This document shows positions 14,657 to 23,110 of a stretch of DNA of 37,699 nt, in pieces (the first letter of the stretch is position 1; each line of letters starts with the position of its first letter). Below the pieces are notes generated by a model. The model saw only the letters and a list, made by a program, of their open reading frames with translations. It ran no database searches and was not told the origin of the DNA. The position numbers and the translations under genes were made by a program. This stretch comes from a virus, in the IMG/VR virus record IMGVR_UViG_3300042156_000080, positions 1-37,699 of that record; one strand, given 5' to 3'.

Positions 14657-14841
14657 CTGAGCGCATACGCATTAAGCCGGCCGGGGCCAACCTCGTCCGC
14701 AACCCTGACAACGGGAACCGCCATTTGCAGTCTGACGGCGAGACCCTGGTAATCACCCCGTACTGGCGCCGCCGTATCGCCGATGGTGATGTGGTGGTGG
14801 AAAAACAAACCCCAGCAATGCCCGCCAAGGAGCGTAAATAA
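14653..14841 (+). CDS. DUF2635 family protein (Mu gp38-like)
   Basis: The 62-aa protein contains RIRIKPAGANLVRNPDNGNR, DGETLVITPYWRRRIADGDVV, the hallmark of DUF2635. Members are found just before the sheath gene in Mu-like tail clusters. The role is unknown, presumably in tail assembly. It is coupled on both sides (ATGA before, TAATG after). Confidence 0.8.
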   Translation: MTERIRIKPAGANLVRNPDNGNRHLQSDGETLVITPYWRRRIADGDVVVEKQTPAMPAKERK

Positions 14842-16304
14842 TGGCCATTTCGTTCAACCGCGTGCCGGCCAACCTACGGGTGCCTGGCGTCTATTCCGAG
14901 ATCGACAACAGCAAAGCGATCCGTGGCGCTCAGTTGCTGGAATACCGGCGCCTGATCATCGGCACGATGTTGCCAGCCGGTAGCGCCACGCCAGAAGTCG
15001 CCGTGCAGTGTCTCAGCGAAGCCCAGGCTATCGGCCTGTTCGGCGCTGGCTCTGTCGCTGCCGGGATGGTCGCCGCTGCTGTCGCTCAAGATTCGTTTAC
15101 CGACCTCTACGTTCTGCCGCTGGCAGACCCTGGTGCCGGCGCAGCAGCGACCGCAACCATCACCGTTACTGGCACTGCCACCGCAGCCGGTACGCTCTCG
15201 CTGTACGTCGCAGGTCGCCGTGTGCAAGTTGGCGTTGCTGCTGCCGACACGCCGACCGTTATCGCCGCCAGCATCGTTACCGCGCTCACCGCTGAAACCT
15301 CGCTGCCGGTTACCGCCGCTGCTGTCGCTGGCGTTGTCACGCTGACTGCACGCAACAAGGGCGAGACTGGCAACAGCCTGGACGTGCGCGCCAACTACTA
15401 CGGCGAGACGCTGCCGGCTGGCACCGCCTACGCCTTCACCGCCTTCACTGGTGGCACCGGCAACCCTGATATTGCCGACGCCCTGGCTGCGCTTGGTGAT
15501 AGCTGGTTCCAGGCCTGGGCAACCGCCTACACCGACACCGCCAACTTGGTGCTGATCGAGACCGATCAATATGACCGATGGGGGCCGCTGCGCGCTGTCG
15601 AGGGCCATGCCTTCGGCGCGCTCAAGGGCACGGTCGGAAGCCTGGGCACCATCGGCAACGGCCGCAACAGCGAACACCTCACCCTTGTCCAGGCAATCGC
15701 AGAGCCGACACCGGCTTATGAGAAGGCCGCCGAGACTATGGCTATGTGGGCGTTCGCCGTTTCGAATGATCCAGCCCGCCCGGTGCAGAACCTGCCTTAC
15801 CTGTGGTCGCTGCCTGCTGAAGAGTCGGCCCGCCTGACCCTGCAAGAGCGGAACATTCTGCTGTTTGATGGCATCGCCACCACCAAGGTTACGACCAGCG
15901 GAGTTATGCAGGCCGAGCGCCTGATTACCACCTACCAGCTCAACGAAGCTGCAGGCGCTGACGTTTCCTACCTCGACAGCGAAACACTGGCCACGCTGCT
16001 GTTCCTGCGCCACGACTGGGAAGACACCCTGCGCCGCAAGTATCCGCGCAGCAAGCTTGCCGGCGACGGCAATCGATTTGGCCCTGGCCAAGATATCGTC
16101 ACACCCAAGAGCATGAAGGCGGAAATGGTCGCCAAGGCCATGGAGTGGGAAGAAATCGGCCTTGTCGAGAACGTCGACAGCTTCAAAGAGCTGAGCATCA
16201 GCGAGCGCAACCTCGCCGACATGAACCGCTTGGATAACCTGCTCGCGCCGGATCTGGTCAACCAGCTTCGAATCGTAGCCAATAAAATCCAGTTCTTACT
16301 GTAA
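14841..16304 (+). CDS. Contractile tail sheath protein (Mu gpL-like)
   Basis: The 487-aa protein starts AISFNRVPANLRVPGVYSEI, the conserved opening of Mu gpL-type sheaths, and contains LIIGTMLPAGSA. A variable Ala/Thr-rich middle with a Gly-rich repeat-like segment (about 90-200) follows. The conserved C-terminal domain includes RLITTYQLNEAAGADVSYLD and LRHDWEDTLRRKYPRSKLA. Its end LAPDLVNQLRIVANKIQFLL supplies the strand exchanged between rings. The protein makes the sheath that contracts to drive the tube through the envelope. Its presence defines the phage as a myovirus. Confidence 0.93.
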   Translation: MAISFNRVPANLRVPGVYSEIDNSKAIRGAQLLEYRRLIIGTMLPAGSATPEVAVQCLSEAQAIGLFGAGSVAAGMVAAAVAQDSFTDLYVLPLADPGAGAAATATITVTGTATAAGTLSLYVAGRRVQVGVAAADTPTVIAASIVTALTAETSLPVTAAAVAGVVTLTARNKGETGNSLDVRANYYGETLPAGTAYAFTAFTGGTGNPDIADALAALGDSWFQAWATAYTDTANLVLIETDQYDRWGPLRAVEGHAFGALKGTVGSLGTIGNGRNSEHLTLVQAIAEPTPAYEKAAETMAMWAFAVSNDPARPVQNLPYLWSLPAEESARLTLQERNILLFDGIATTKVTTSGVMQAERLITTYQLNEAAGADVSYLDSETLATLLFLRHDWEDTLRRKYPRSKLAGDGNRFGPGQDIVTPKSMKAEMVAKAMEWEEIGLVENVDSFKELSISERNLADMNRLDNLLAPDLVNQLRIVANKIQFLL

Positions 16305-16316
16305 GGAGCCCCACCC

Positions 16317-16691
16317 ATGGCAATTCAAAACAACCGTGTTCGGGGCGGCCTGCTGGCGGTGAAGATCGACGGCGTTGCATATTCCGGCGTCGGCAACTTC
16401 ACCTACAATGCAGGCCTTCCGGTGCGCACTGCGCTGGTTGGCGCTACCGGCGTCGACGGCTACAGCGAGGCGCCGCAAACGGCCTTCATCGAGGGCGAGT
16501 TCCGTGACGGCGAGTTGGTGGACACCGAGGCCTTGGTGTCGGCTACCAACGTCACCGCCACCCTGGAGCTGGCCAACGGCAAAACCTTTGTGCTGGCGAA
16601 TGCCTGGTATGAAGGCGAGGGCACCGGTAACACCCAAGAGGGGAATTTCCCCGTTCGATTCGCAAGTGATAAACCAGGGACATTTGTATGA
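16317..16691 (+). CDS. Tail tube protein (Mu gpM-like)
   Basis: The 124-aa protein begins MAIQNNRVRGGLLAVKIDGV, followed by NFTYNAGLPVRTALVGATGVDGYSE and GEFRDGELVDTEALVSATNVTATLELANGKTFVLANAWYEGEG. This is the Mu tail-tube family, hexameric rings that stack inside the sheath. AAGGAG lies upstream. It lies directly after the sheath gene, and its stop overlaps the chaperone start. Confidence 0.9.
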   Translation: MAIQNNRVRGGLLAVKIDGVAYSGVGNFTYNAGLPVRTALVGATGVDGYSEAPQTAFIEGEFRDGELVDTEALVSATNVTATLELANGKTFVLANAWYEGEGTGNTQEGNFPVRFASDKPGTFV

Positions 16692-16951
16692 CCGACAAAA
16701 CCGTCACCATCAAACTTCAGTACCCAGTCGAGTTCGCCGACGAATTGATCGACGAGATCACCCTGCGTCGGGCAACCGGTAAAGACCTGCGCAGCATGAA
16801 GGGCCAGAACGGCGTAGCTGATTCTCTGGCCCTGGCCTCCCGCTTGTCTGGCTGCCTTCCTGCCGTGTTCGACCTGATGGACGCCGCGGACGTTTCCGCG
16901 GTGTTGGAAGAAGTGGGAAACTTAGTAGCGCCTGGCCGGGCGACTGGGTAA
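16688..16951 (+). CDS. Tail assembly chaperone, zero-frame product (Mu gp41-like)
   Basis: The 87-aa protein begins MTDKTVTIKLQYPVEFADEL and contains EITLRRATGKDLRSMKGQNG, the tail-chaperone family placed between tube and tape-measure genes. It binds the tape measure during tail polymerisation. Codons 77-78 form the slippery site GGGAAAC, and an open frame in -1 continues to the tape-measure gene, so a longer form is expected. Confidence 0.88.
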   Translation: MTDKTVTIKLQYPVEFADELIDEITLRRATGKDLRSMKGQNGVADSLALASRLSGCLPAVFDLMDAADVSAVLEEVGNLVAPGRATG

Positions 16952-17097
16952 CCGGTTATACACTGCTGGCAGGCGCTCTACGAATCCAGCCAAGCGAAAT
17001 TGACGCCATGGACGCGGAAGATTTCGCGTTTTGGCTTGAACGGGCTCAGGAGTGGGGCAAATGGCAGCAGCAGGCGCAGGACGATCCTACCCTTTAA
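16688..17097 (+). CDS. Tail assembly chaperone, -1 frameshift fusion (about 136 aa)
   Basis: After slippage at 16915-16921 reading continues at 16921 as L-S-S-A-W-P-G-D-W-V-T-G-Y-T-L-L-A-G, then RIQPSEIDAMDAEDFAFWLE and a short Gln/Asp-rich tail, ending at TAA 17095-17097. This second part matches the pattern of the T-type extension of gpG-T chaperones (Y-T-L..A..., I..PSEI..M...D F..WL). The extension normally recruits the tube protein while the shared N-terminal part coats the tape measure. The last 37 bases overlap the tape-measure gene. Confidence 0.82.
16915..16921 (+). promoter_or_regulatory. Programmed -1 frameshift site GGGAAAC
   Basis: In the zero frame the bases read G-GGA-AAC, an exact X-XXY-YYZ slippery heptamer. 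The -1 frame has no stop from 16921 to 17095, while the zero frame ends at 16949-16951. A GC-rich stretch that can form a small stem (CGCC/GGCG, about 16929-16942) follows a short spacer. Such sites are conserved in tail-chaperone genes of long-tailed phages. Confidence 0.85.
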
Positions 17098-18680
17098 GCG
17101 TCGTGATTCAGGCGGTCGACAAGATAACCGGCCCACTGAAGAAAATTAGCGGCGCTGTTTCAGCGGTCGGCGGCAGGTTCTCTGCCCTCGGCTCTCGCAT
17201 TCGCGGCATGTCCGACCGGGCAGGCCTTCCAGTTCTGGCAAACGCTTTCGGCCAGGTCGGCAAGTCGGCCGGCGCCCTGGTGGGCAAGATCGCCGGGATA
17301 GGTAAGACGATTGCCACCATGGCGGCCGGCGCAGTCGTATCGCTCGGGCTACTCAGCACCGCATACGCAGACACCACGGGAGCCATAGGCGATATGGCGG
17401 AACGCACGGGGGCAACTCGCGTGCGATTCCAAGAGCTGAGCTATGCGGCGATACAGACCGGGGCCACCGGGGAAGCCGTGGCGGATGCGTTCCGCAAGAT
17501 GACGCTCACCGTAGGCCAGGCAGCCAAGGGCGACAAAGGCCTGACGGAAATGTTCCAAGGCCTGCAGATCAATCTCAAGAACGCCAACGGCGAGCTTAAG
17601 ACCTCTGACGAGCTGTTTGACATGTTCGTCAACAGAATCTCGCGCATCAAAAACCCTGCACTGCAGGCGACCGCAGCGACCAAGATTTTCGGCCGAGGCG
17701 CTGCCGATCTTCTGCCGCTGATCAGGCTTGGCACTATGGGCATAGCCGAGCTGTCGGAGCAGGCGCACCGGCTAGGTGTTGTGATTTCTGATGATGCTGT
17801 TCGTCAGGGTGAAGAGTTCGGCGACACCCTGGACAACCTCAAGGCGGCCGGTCGCGGTGTGTTCTACACCATCGCCGGGCAGCTGGTGCCGGCGCTGTCC
17901 AAGCTGGCAAAGCAGCTGATCGAAACCATCGTCAAGTACCGCCCGCAGATCGAAGCGTTCGCGGCCGCTTTCGCCAAGAATCTGCCCGGCTACATCGACC
18001 GAGTGAGCGCTGGATTCACAAGCCTCTACGACAAGTTGGCACCCATCGGCAATGCCATCGTCACGGTATCCGAGAACATCGGCGCGCTTAATACGGTGCT
18101 GGTTGCCATCGGCACATACATGACGGTTGCCCTGGCCGGCGCCATCCTCAACGTGGCGCTTGCCATCAAGGGACTGGGCATCGCGATTGCAATCACGCCG
18201 CTCGGCTGGTTCCTGATCACCATCACCGCCATTGCCGCGGCCGCGTTCCTGATTTACAAGAACTGGGACGGCATCGCCAAATTCTTCACCGACAAGTTCA
18301 CTGCCGTTAAGGATGCATTCAAGACCGGGATGATTGACGGAATGCTCAGCCTTTGGCGCGAGTTCAGCCCCATCAATTTGATCCTCGATCAGTTCAACGC
18401 CCTGATCAAATTCATGACCGGGGTCGACCTCGGGGGGATGTTCAAGAGTAAGTTCAGCTTTGGCACGCCGGGCGCTCCAGCAGCTGCGCCAGGGCCAAAC
18501 CAGAACTACACCGCAGTGCCGGAAGGTGGGCCAATCGCTGCAGGCCTGGCCAGCGCCAAGGCTGCCATTACTGTCGACTTCAAGAACATGCCGCAGGGCA
18601 CCAGCGTTGACACCAGCGCAACCCGCGGCGCCAACATCAAGACCAACCAGGGCTACTCAATGATGAGCGCAACGCAATGA
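17061..18680 (+). CDS. Tail tape measure protein (short, 539 aa)
   Basis: The protein begins MAAAGAGRSYPLSVVIQAVD and has long helical stretches, SAVGGRFSALGSRIRGMSDR. One hydrophobic segment lies near residues 75-95, and a larger hydrophobic region near 345-400 (LNVALAIKGLGIAIAITPLG, then FLITITAIAAAAFLIYKNWD). This layout is standard for tape measures, which set tail length and later help DNA cross the inner membrane. At roughly 0.15 nm per residue, it predicts a tail of about 80 nm. The start at 17061 lies within the frameshift extension, with AGGAG 8 bases upstream; a GTG at 17052 is an alternative. Confidence 0.88.
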   Translation: MAAAGAGRSYPLSVVIQAVDKITGPLKKISGAVSAVGGRFSALGSRIRGMSDRAGLPVLANAFGQVGKSAGALVGKIAGIGKTIATMAAGAVVSLGLLSTAYADTTGAIGDMAERTGATRVRFQELSYAAIQTGATGEAVADAFRKMTLTVGQAAKGDKGLTEMFQGLQINLKNANGELKTSDELFDMFVNRISRIKNPALQATAATKIFGRGAADLLPLIRLGTMGIAELSEQAHRLGVVISDDAVRQGEEFGDTLDNLKAAGRGVFYTIAGQLVPALSKLAKQLIETIVKYRPQIEAFAAAFAKNLPGYIDRVSAGFTSLYDKLAPIGNAIVTVSENIGALNTVLVAIGTYMTVALAGAILNVALAIKGLGIAIAITPLGWFLITITAIAAAAFLIYKNWDGIAKFFTDKFTAVKDAFKTGMIDGMLSLWREFSPINLILDQFNALIKFMTGVDLGGMFKSKFSFGTPGAPAAAPGPNQNYTAVPEGGPIAAGLASAKAAITVDFKNMPQGTSVDTSATRGANIKTNQGYSMMSATQ

Positions 18681-19930
18681 GCTGGCGAGACCGGCTACGC
18701 CCGGCGACGTTTCGCGGCGTCCCGTTTTTTGTTCTCAGCGATGAGGCCGAGTTCGGCCGCCGGCAGGTAACGCACACCGCCGCACTCGTCGACGTGCCAA
18801 CCCTCGAAGACCTGGGCCGCGCTGCTGACGTGTTCCAAATCGAAGGCTATCTGGTCGGCGAGGATTACGACCTGGCCATGCTCGAGCTGGTGAAGGCGAT
18901 CCGCGATACGCCAGGGGAAGGCGTACTGGTTCACCCTCGCTACGGTGAGCGGTCGGTGGGCGCGTCCGGTTTCCGCATCAAGCACGATTCGAAAGAGGGC
19001 CGGATGTGCCGCTTTGTCGTGACCTTCGGCGAGGCCGGTGAACTCAGCCAGCCAACTGAGAGCGTCGACGGCATAAGCGTCCTGTCCAGCCGAGCCGGCA
19101 TGATCCTTGATGAGTCACAGGGTGACTTTGCCAGCCGCTTCAGCGTTGACGGCCTGGCTCAGTTCGTGCGCGATGCCGCTGCAAGCCCGCTGAACTCCAT
19201 AGCCGACTACCTGACAAACCCGTCCATGTTCGCTGGCGACGTGTTTACCGATGACCTTGGCGTATTTGGTTCGGTCGCCAATCTGATCGACGTGACTGGC
19301 GATGCCCTGGCGGGATATCAGCGGCTTGTCTCCATCTACCGCGACGGTATACCAGGGTTGATGGGCTCGCCGTCTGGCTTGGCCGGATCAATCGTAGGTC
19401 TCGTCCAGGGCATCCGTGGGGCATTTGGCAGCAGCGCAGGCGGTGTTCTCGCCGGACTTTACAGGCGCTTGCCAGACGAACCGCAGGGCGCCCCTGTAGG
19501 CCTTACGCCTTCGCGGACGCAGATCATCCTCAACCGCCAGGCCATCGCGCAGCTCGTCAAACAGAACGCTGTCGCGCAGCTGGCAATCGTCAGCGCGTCG
19601 ACCGAATACGAAACCATTGACGATGCGATCCAGACACGCGACGCCCTGGCCGACTTGCTCGACCAGCAGGCAGAGACGACACCATCCGACACCATGTACA
19701 GCCAGCTCACCCAGGCCCGCGCAGAGGTAATTGCGGCGATCCCGGCAGCAGAGCAGAGCGCGGCGCGTATCGTCCCATACACCCCGGCGGCGACACTGCC
19801 GGCCCTGGTTATAGCGCAGACCCTTTACGACGATGGCACGCGAGACGGCCAGATCGTTGCCCGGAACTCTGTTCGCCACCCTGGTTTTGTGCCGGGCGGC
19901 CAAGCGCTGCAGGTGCTGAGCGATGGTTGA
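18677..19930 (+). CDS. DNA circularisation N-terminal domain protein (Mu gp43-like)
   Basis: The 417-aa protein opens MSWRDRLRPATFRGVPFFVL, followed by RRQVTHTAALVDVPTLEDLGR and FQIEGYLVGEDYD, then LVHPRYGERSV and FVVTFGEAGE. This is the DNA_circ_N family, found after the tape measure in Mu-like tails, where it is a baseplate component near the tube tip. The name comes from an old observation on DNA circularisation, and a direct DNA role is not established. The C-terminal half is helical and less conserved. Confidence 0.85.
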   Translation: MSWRDRLRPATFRGVPFFVLSDEAEFGRRQVTHTAALVDVPTLEDLGRAADVFQIEGYLVGEDYDLAMLELVKAIRDTPGEGVLVHPRYGERSVGASGFRIKHDSKEGRMCRFVVTFGEAGELSQPTESVDGISVLSSRAGMILDESQGDFASRFSVDGLAQFVRDAAASPLNSIADYLTNPSMFAGDVFTDDLGVFGSVANLIDVTGDALAGYQRLVSIYRDGIPGLMGSPSGLAGSIVGLVQGIRGAFGSSAGGVLAGLYRRLPDEPQGAPVGLTPSRTQIILNRQAIAQLVKQNAVAQLAIVSASTEYETIDDAIQTRDALADLLDQQAETTPSDTMYSQLTQARAEVIAAIPAAEQSAARIVPYTPAATLPALVIAQTLYDDGTRDGQIVARNSVRHPGFVPGGQALQVLSDG

Positions 19931-21035
19931 CGACCTGGCGCTGTACATCAACGGCAAGCAATACCGCGGCTGGACTGAAATCGGCGTCACCCGCGCCATG
20001 GATGCTGTGGCCGGCGCTTTCTCTATCAGCCTGACGGAGCGCTGGGCAGGTGATGGCAGGGTTCCGACCCAGGCCACGCCATGGCCGATCCTGAACGGCG
20101 ACGCCTGCCAGATACGACTAGGCAGCGATGTTGTTATCGATGGGTACATCGACCAGTTCCGGCCGAGCTTTTCGCCAACCGATCACACCATCGAGGTGCA
20201 GGGCCGGGACAAGACCGGCGACTTAGTGGACTGCTCGGCCTTCCACCAGCCAGACCAGTGGAAAAGCCTAGACCTGCTGCAGATTTCGAAGATCCTGTGC
20301 GCCCCGTTCGGGGTGTCTGTCCGTGCCGATGTGCCGGTTGGCGACAAGTTCCCAGTCATCAAGCTGCAGCAGGGCGAGACGGTGTTCAGTGCCCTAGACC
20401 GGCTGGCCAGGTTTCGTAAGTGCATCCTTTCGCCCGATATCGGTGGCGGCCTGCTGATCACCAGGGCCGGCAATGTTCGCGCAAGCATAGCGCTGGTGCA
20501 GGGCGTCAACATAAAGAGCGCCAGCGGCGTGCTGGACACCTCGCAGCGGTATAGCAATTACATCGTAAAGGGGCAGAACGCCTCGTCCCTGACCAGTGAC
20601 GGCGAACTGGAGGCTTTGGCCGAGGCGCGCACTACAGACCGCGGCGTCACCCGCTACCGGCCGTTGCTCGTCATGGGCGAGGCAGGCACCACAAATGCCA
20701 GCGCGAGCGACCGTGCGATATGGGAGGCCAACGTCAGGCTCGGCCGTTCGGCAACCGCTCAGGTGACTGTGCGCGGCTGGAGGCAGCAGCCTGGCGGTAA
20801 GTTGTGGGCGCCCAATCAGTTGGTTGCCGTGCGCTCCAGCTTCCTGCGAATGGATGGCGACATGTTGATTCGGCAGGTAACCTACAGGCGCACCCCTTCA
20901 GACGGGACGATTTGCGAGCTTGATCTAGTGAGCCCCCAGGCATTCAGCCCGGAGCCGCCAGACAAGGCGAAGGCGCCGAAACAAGAAGGCGTCAATATTT
21001 GGCGGGAGGCGCTGGGCGATGAGCCGAATTCTTAA
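19923..21035 (+). CDS. Baseplate hub protein (Mu gp44 / gpP-like)
   Basis: The 370-aa protein starts MVDDLALYINGKQYRGWTEI, with FSISLTERWAG, IDGYIDQFRPSFSPTDHTIEV and GRDKTGDLVDCSA. KLQQGETVFSALDRLAR and VRGWRQQPGGKLWAPNQLVAVRSS lie further on. This is the Mu gp44 family, equivalent to the T4 gp27 hub and P2 gpD, which joins tube and spike. It overlaps the gp43-like gene by 8 bases and the gp45-like gene by 17 bases. Confidence 0.88.
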   Translation: MVDDLALYINGKQYRGWTEIGVTRAMDAVAGAFSISLTERWAGDGRVPTQATPWPILNGDACQIRLGSDVVIDGYIDQFRPSFSPTDHTIEVQGRDKTGDLVDCSAFHQPDQWKSLDLLQISKILCAPFGVSVRADVPVGDKFPVIKLQQGETVFSALDRLARFRKCILSPDIGGGLLITRAGNVRASIALVQGVNIKSASGVLDTSQRYSNYIVKGQNASSLTSDGELEALAEARTTDRGVTRYRPLLVMGEAGTTNASASDRAIWEANVRLGRSATAQVTVRGWRQQPGGKLWAPNQLVAVRSSFLRMDGDMLIRQVTYRRTPSDGTICELDLVSPQAFSPEPPDKAKAPKQEGVNIWREALGDEPNS

Positions 21036-21570
21036 CGCACTGGCCAAGGCCGTGGCCAGGCTGGTGACCGACACCGGGCCGCGCCAGACGATGCAGGTCG
21101 AGGTAACCAAGGGCGAGACCATCGACGATATCGAGCGCATGCAGGAATACGGGTTCACGTCCGTGCCACCAGTTACCGGCACCGATTGCCTGGTTGCGTT
21201 TCTGGGCGGCAACCGTGAGCAGGGGATTATCATCGTTGCGGAAAACCGGGGGTTCCGCCTGAAGGGCCTGGAGTCTGGCGAGGTCGCCATCTTCGACGAC
21301 CTGGGCAACGTGGTGAAACTCGGCCGCGACGCTCTATCCATCACGGGTGTATCAAAGATCATCGCCGAGGCGCCAGAGATCGAGGCTTCTGCCACTATCA
21401 AAATAACCGCAACTGCGCCGGCCATCGAGCTGGTGGGGGCTGTGACAATCACCGGCCCGCTGACAGTAAACGGGAACGTAGCCACCACTGGCACGCTTAC
21501 AAACAACACCAAAGACGTGGGGTCGACCCATTACCATGTTGGCAGCCCAAACACGGCGGTGCCCGTATGA
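21019..21570 (+). CDS. Baseplate central spike protein (Mu gp45 / gpV-like)
   Basis: The 183-aa protein has the OB-fold of the family (TVEVTKGE-like strand, QEYGFTSVPPVTGTDCLVAF, NREQGIIIVAENRGFRLKGL). A repeat-rich region follows (ASATIKITATAPAIELVGAV, TGPLTVNGNVATTGTLT) that should wind into a triple beta-helix. Near the C-terminus is THYH with His171 and His173. An HxH motif at this place binds an iron ion at the spike apex in related phages. The trimer pierces the outer membrane when the sheath contracts. Confidence 0.9.
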   Translation: MSRILNALAKAVARLVTDTGPRQTMQVEVTKGETIDDIERMQEYGFTSVPPVTGTDCLVAFLGGNREQGIIIVAENRGFRLKGLESGEVAIFDDLGNVVKLGRDALSITGVSKIIAEAPEIEASATIKITATAPAIELVGAVTITGPLTVNGNVATTGTLTNNTKDVGSTHYHVGSPNTAVPV

Positions 21571-22034
21571 GCAGTGATTACGGACTGTTCCTCGACAGCT
21601 ATGGCGTGATCGATATCAAGCTGTTGACGGGCGATGTGGCGCCAGACGATGGCCTAGAAACGGCAGTCCTGATCAGCCTTTTCAGCGATGCTCGGGCTAA
21701 CGAGGATCAGATAGCGGCCATCGACAGAGACGGCGACCTTCGAGGGTTTTGGGGTGACCTGCAGGGGCCAGACAAAACAGGCTCTCTGCTCTGGACTATC
21801 AAGCGCGCCAAGCAACTTGCATCTGTTCTAGCCGCCGCTCGCTCCTATGCGGCCGCCTCCCTGCAATGGCTTGTGGATGATCTGGTTGCTGATCGGGTAG
21901 AGGTCAGGACAAGCTACCCGAGCCGAGGCTGGATGCTGCTAGAGGTTTTTATCTACCGCCCAGGCGCAAGCAATCCGGTAGTGTTCCGCTACAACTACGA
22001 GTGGGCCGCACAAATTATTAAGGTAGCCAGCTGA
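21567..22034 (+). CDS. Baseplate protein, phage GP46 family
   Basis: The 155-aa protein contains ETAVLISLFSDARANEDQIA, RGFWGDLQGPDKTGSLLWTIKRAKQ, and WLVDDLVADRVEVRTSYP, the signature of Mu gp46, related to T4 gp25 wedge proteins. It would sit in the baseplate wedge and start sheath polymerisation. It is coupled by ATGA to the spike gene and by TGATG to gp47. Confidence 0.9.
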   Translation: MSSDYGLFLDSYGVIDIKLLTGDVAPDDGLETAVLISLFSDARANEDQIAAIDRDGDLRGFWGDLQGPDKTGSLLWTIKRAKQLASVLAAARSYAAASLQWLVDDLVADRVEVRTSYPSRGWMLLEVFIYRPGASNPVVFRYNYEWAAQIIKVAS

Positions 22035-23110
22035 TGCCATTCACAAGACCAACGTTAACAGAGCTGATTGACCGGGTATCTACCGACATAGCCAGCCGCT
22101 TGCCTGGGGTTTCCACTACCCTGCTGCGCCGCTCCCTGGCCGGCATTCTAGCCAGGGCAGAGGCTGGCGCTGTCCACTCGCTCTACGGTTACCTTGATTT
22201 CATCGCGCGACAGGCCATACCGGACACCGCCGAGGATGAATATCTGTTGCGCTGGGCGGCCATCTGGCTTCCCGCTGGGCGCAAGGGCGCAACTTTCGCC
22301 AGCGGCACGGATGCGGTGCAGGTAACCGGTACCATCGGCGCGATCATGCCGGCGGGCACCGTGGTTGTACGGTCGGATGGCCTTCAGTTCCAGACCACGG
22401 CAGATCTCACGCTGGCGGCATCAACCGGGCTTGTCTCGGTTGATGCCTTGGCGCCTGGTTCGGGTAGCAACACCGAGGCAGGAATCTCGCTGTCGCTGCT
22501 GGTTCCCGTTACTGGATTCCAATCGTCGGCCATTGTTGTCTCGCCTGGCATATCCGGCGGCGTCAACATCGAGTCACTGGATGCGCTGCGCTCTAGACTT
22601 ATATCCCGCATACAGCAACCGCCGCAGGGAGGCAGCGAGGCCGATTACGAAACCTGGGCGCTTGAAGTGCCAGGAGTTACACGCGCCTGGGTTTATCCGC
22701 TGACGCCAGACCTTGGCCAGGTCACCGTGATTATTGCGAACGATGAGGGCGGAACCGCGCCAATTCCCGACGCGCCGACTGTCGCCGCAGCGCTCGCCTA
22801 TATCGAAGAAAAGCGGCCGGTCACTGCCGAGGTTTTTGTACTGCCTCCTACCGTGCTAATCGTCGACATGGATGTTTCCCTAAACCCCAATACAGCAGCA
22901 ACCCAGGCCGCCGCCCTCGCAGAACTGGAGGACTTATTCTTGCGCGAAGCGGAGCCGGGCGGCGTCATATACCTAAGCAAGATGTGGGAGGCGGTGAGCA
23001 TATCGGCCGGGGTTATGGATAGCGCAATCACTGACCCAGTTGCAAACGTGACGGGGGCCACCGGTCAAATCCCTGTGCTCGGAACTGTGACATGGAGCGC
23101 GTTGCCGTGA
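22034..23110 (+). CDS. Baseplate J-like wedge protein (Mu gp47)
   Basis: The 358-aa protein shows the baseplate-J pattern: PTLTELIDRVSTDIASRLPG, GAVHSLYGYLDFIARQAIPD, LRWAAIWLPAGRKGATFASG, then IQQPPQGGSEADYETWALEV, PGVTRAWVYP and the C-terminal LIVDMDVSLNPNTAATQAAA. These proteins are the equivalent of T4 gp6 and form the wedge ring around the hub. It ends in a GTGA overlap with gp48. Confidence 0.92.
   Translation: MPFTRPTLTELIDRVSTDIASRLPGVSTTLLRRSLAGILARAEAGAVHSLYGYLDFIARQAIPDTAEDEYLLRWAAIWLPAGRKGATFASGTDAVQVTGTIGAIMPAGTVVVRSDGLQFQTTADLTLAASTGLVSVDALAPGSGSNTEAGISLSLLVPVTGFQSSAIVVSPGISGGVNIESLDALRSRLISRIQQPPQGGSEADYETWALEVPGVTRAWVYPLTPDLGQVTVIIANDEGGTAPIPDAPTVAAALAYIEEKRPVTAEVFVLPPTVLIVDMDVSLNPNTAATQAAALAELEDLFLREAEPGGVIYLSKMWEAVSISAGVMDSAITDPVANVTGATGQIPVLGTVTWSALP

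Noticed and set aside
14874-16091. A 405-codon minus-strand frame opposite the sheath gene
   Set aside because: No ribosome site or domain; the sheath protein on the plus strand is certain.
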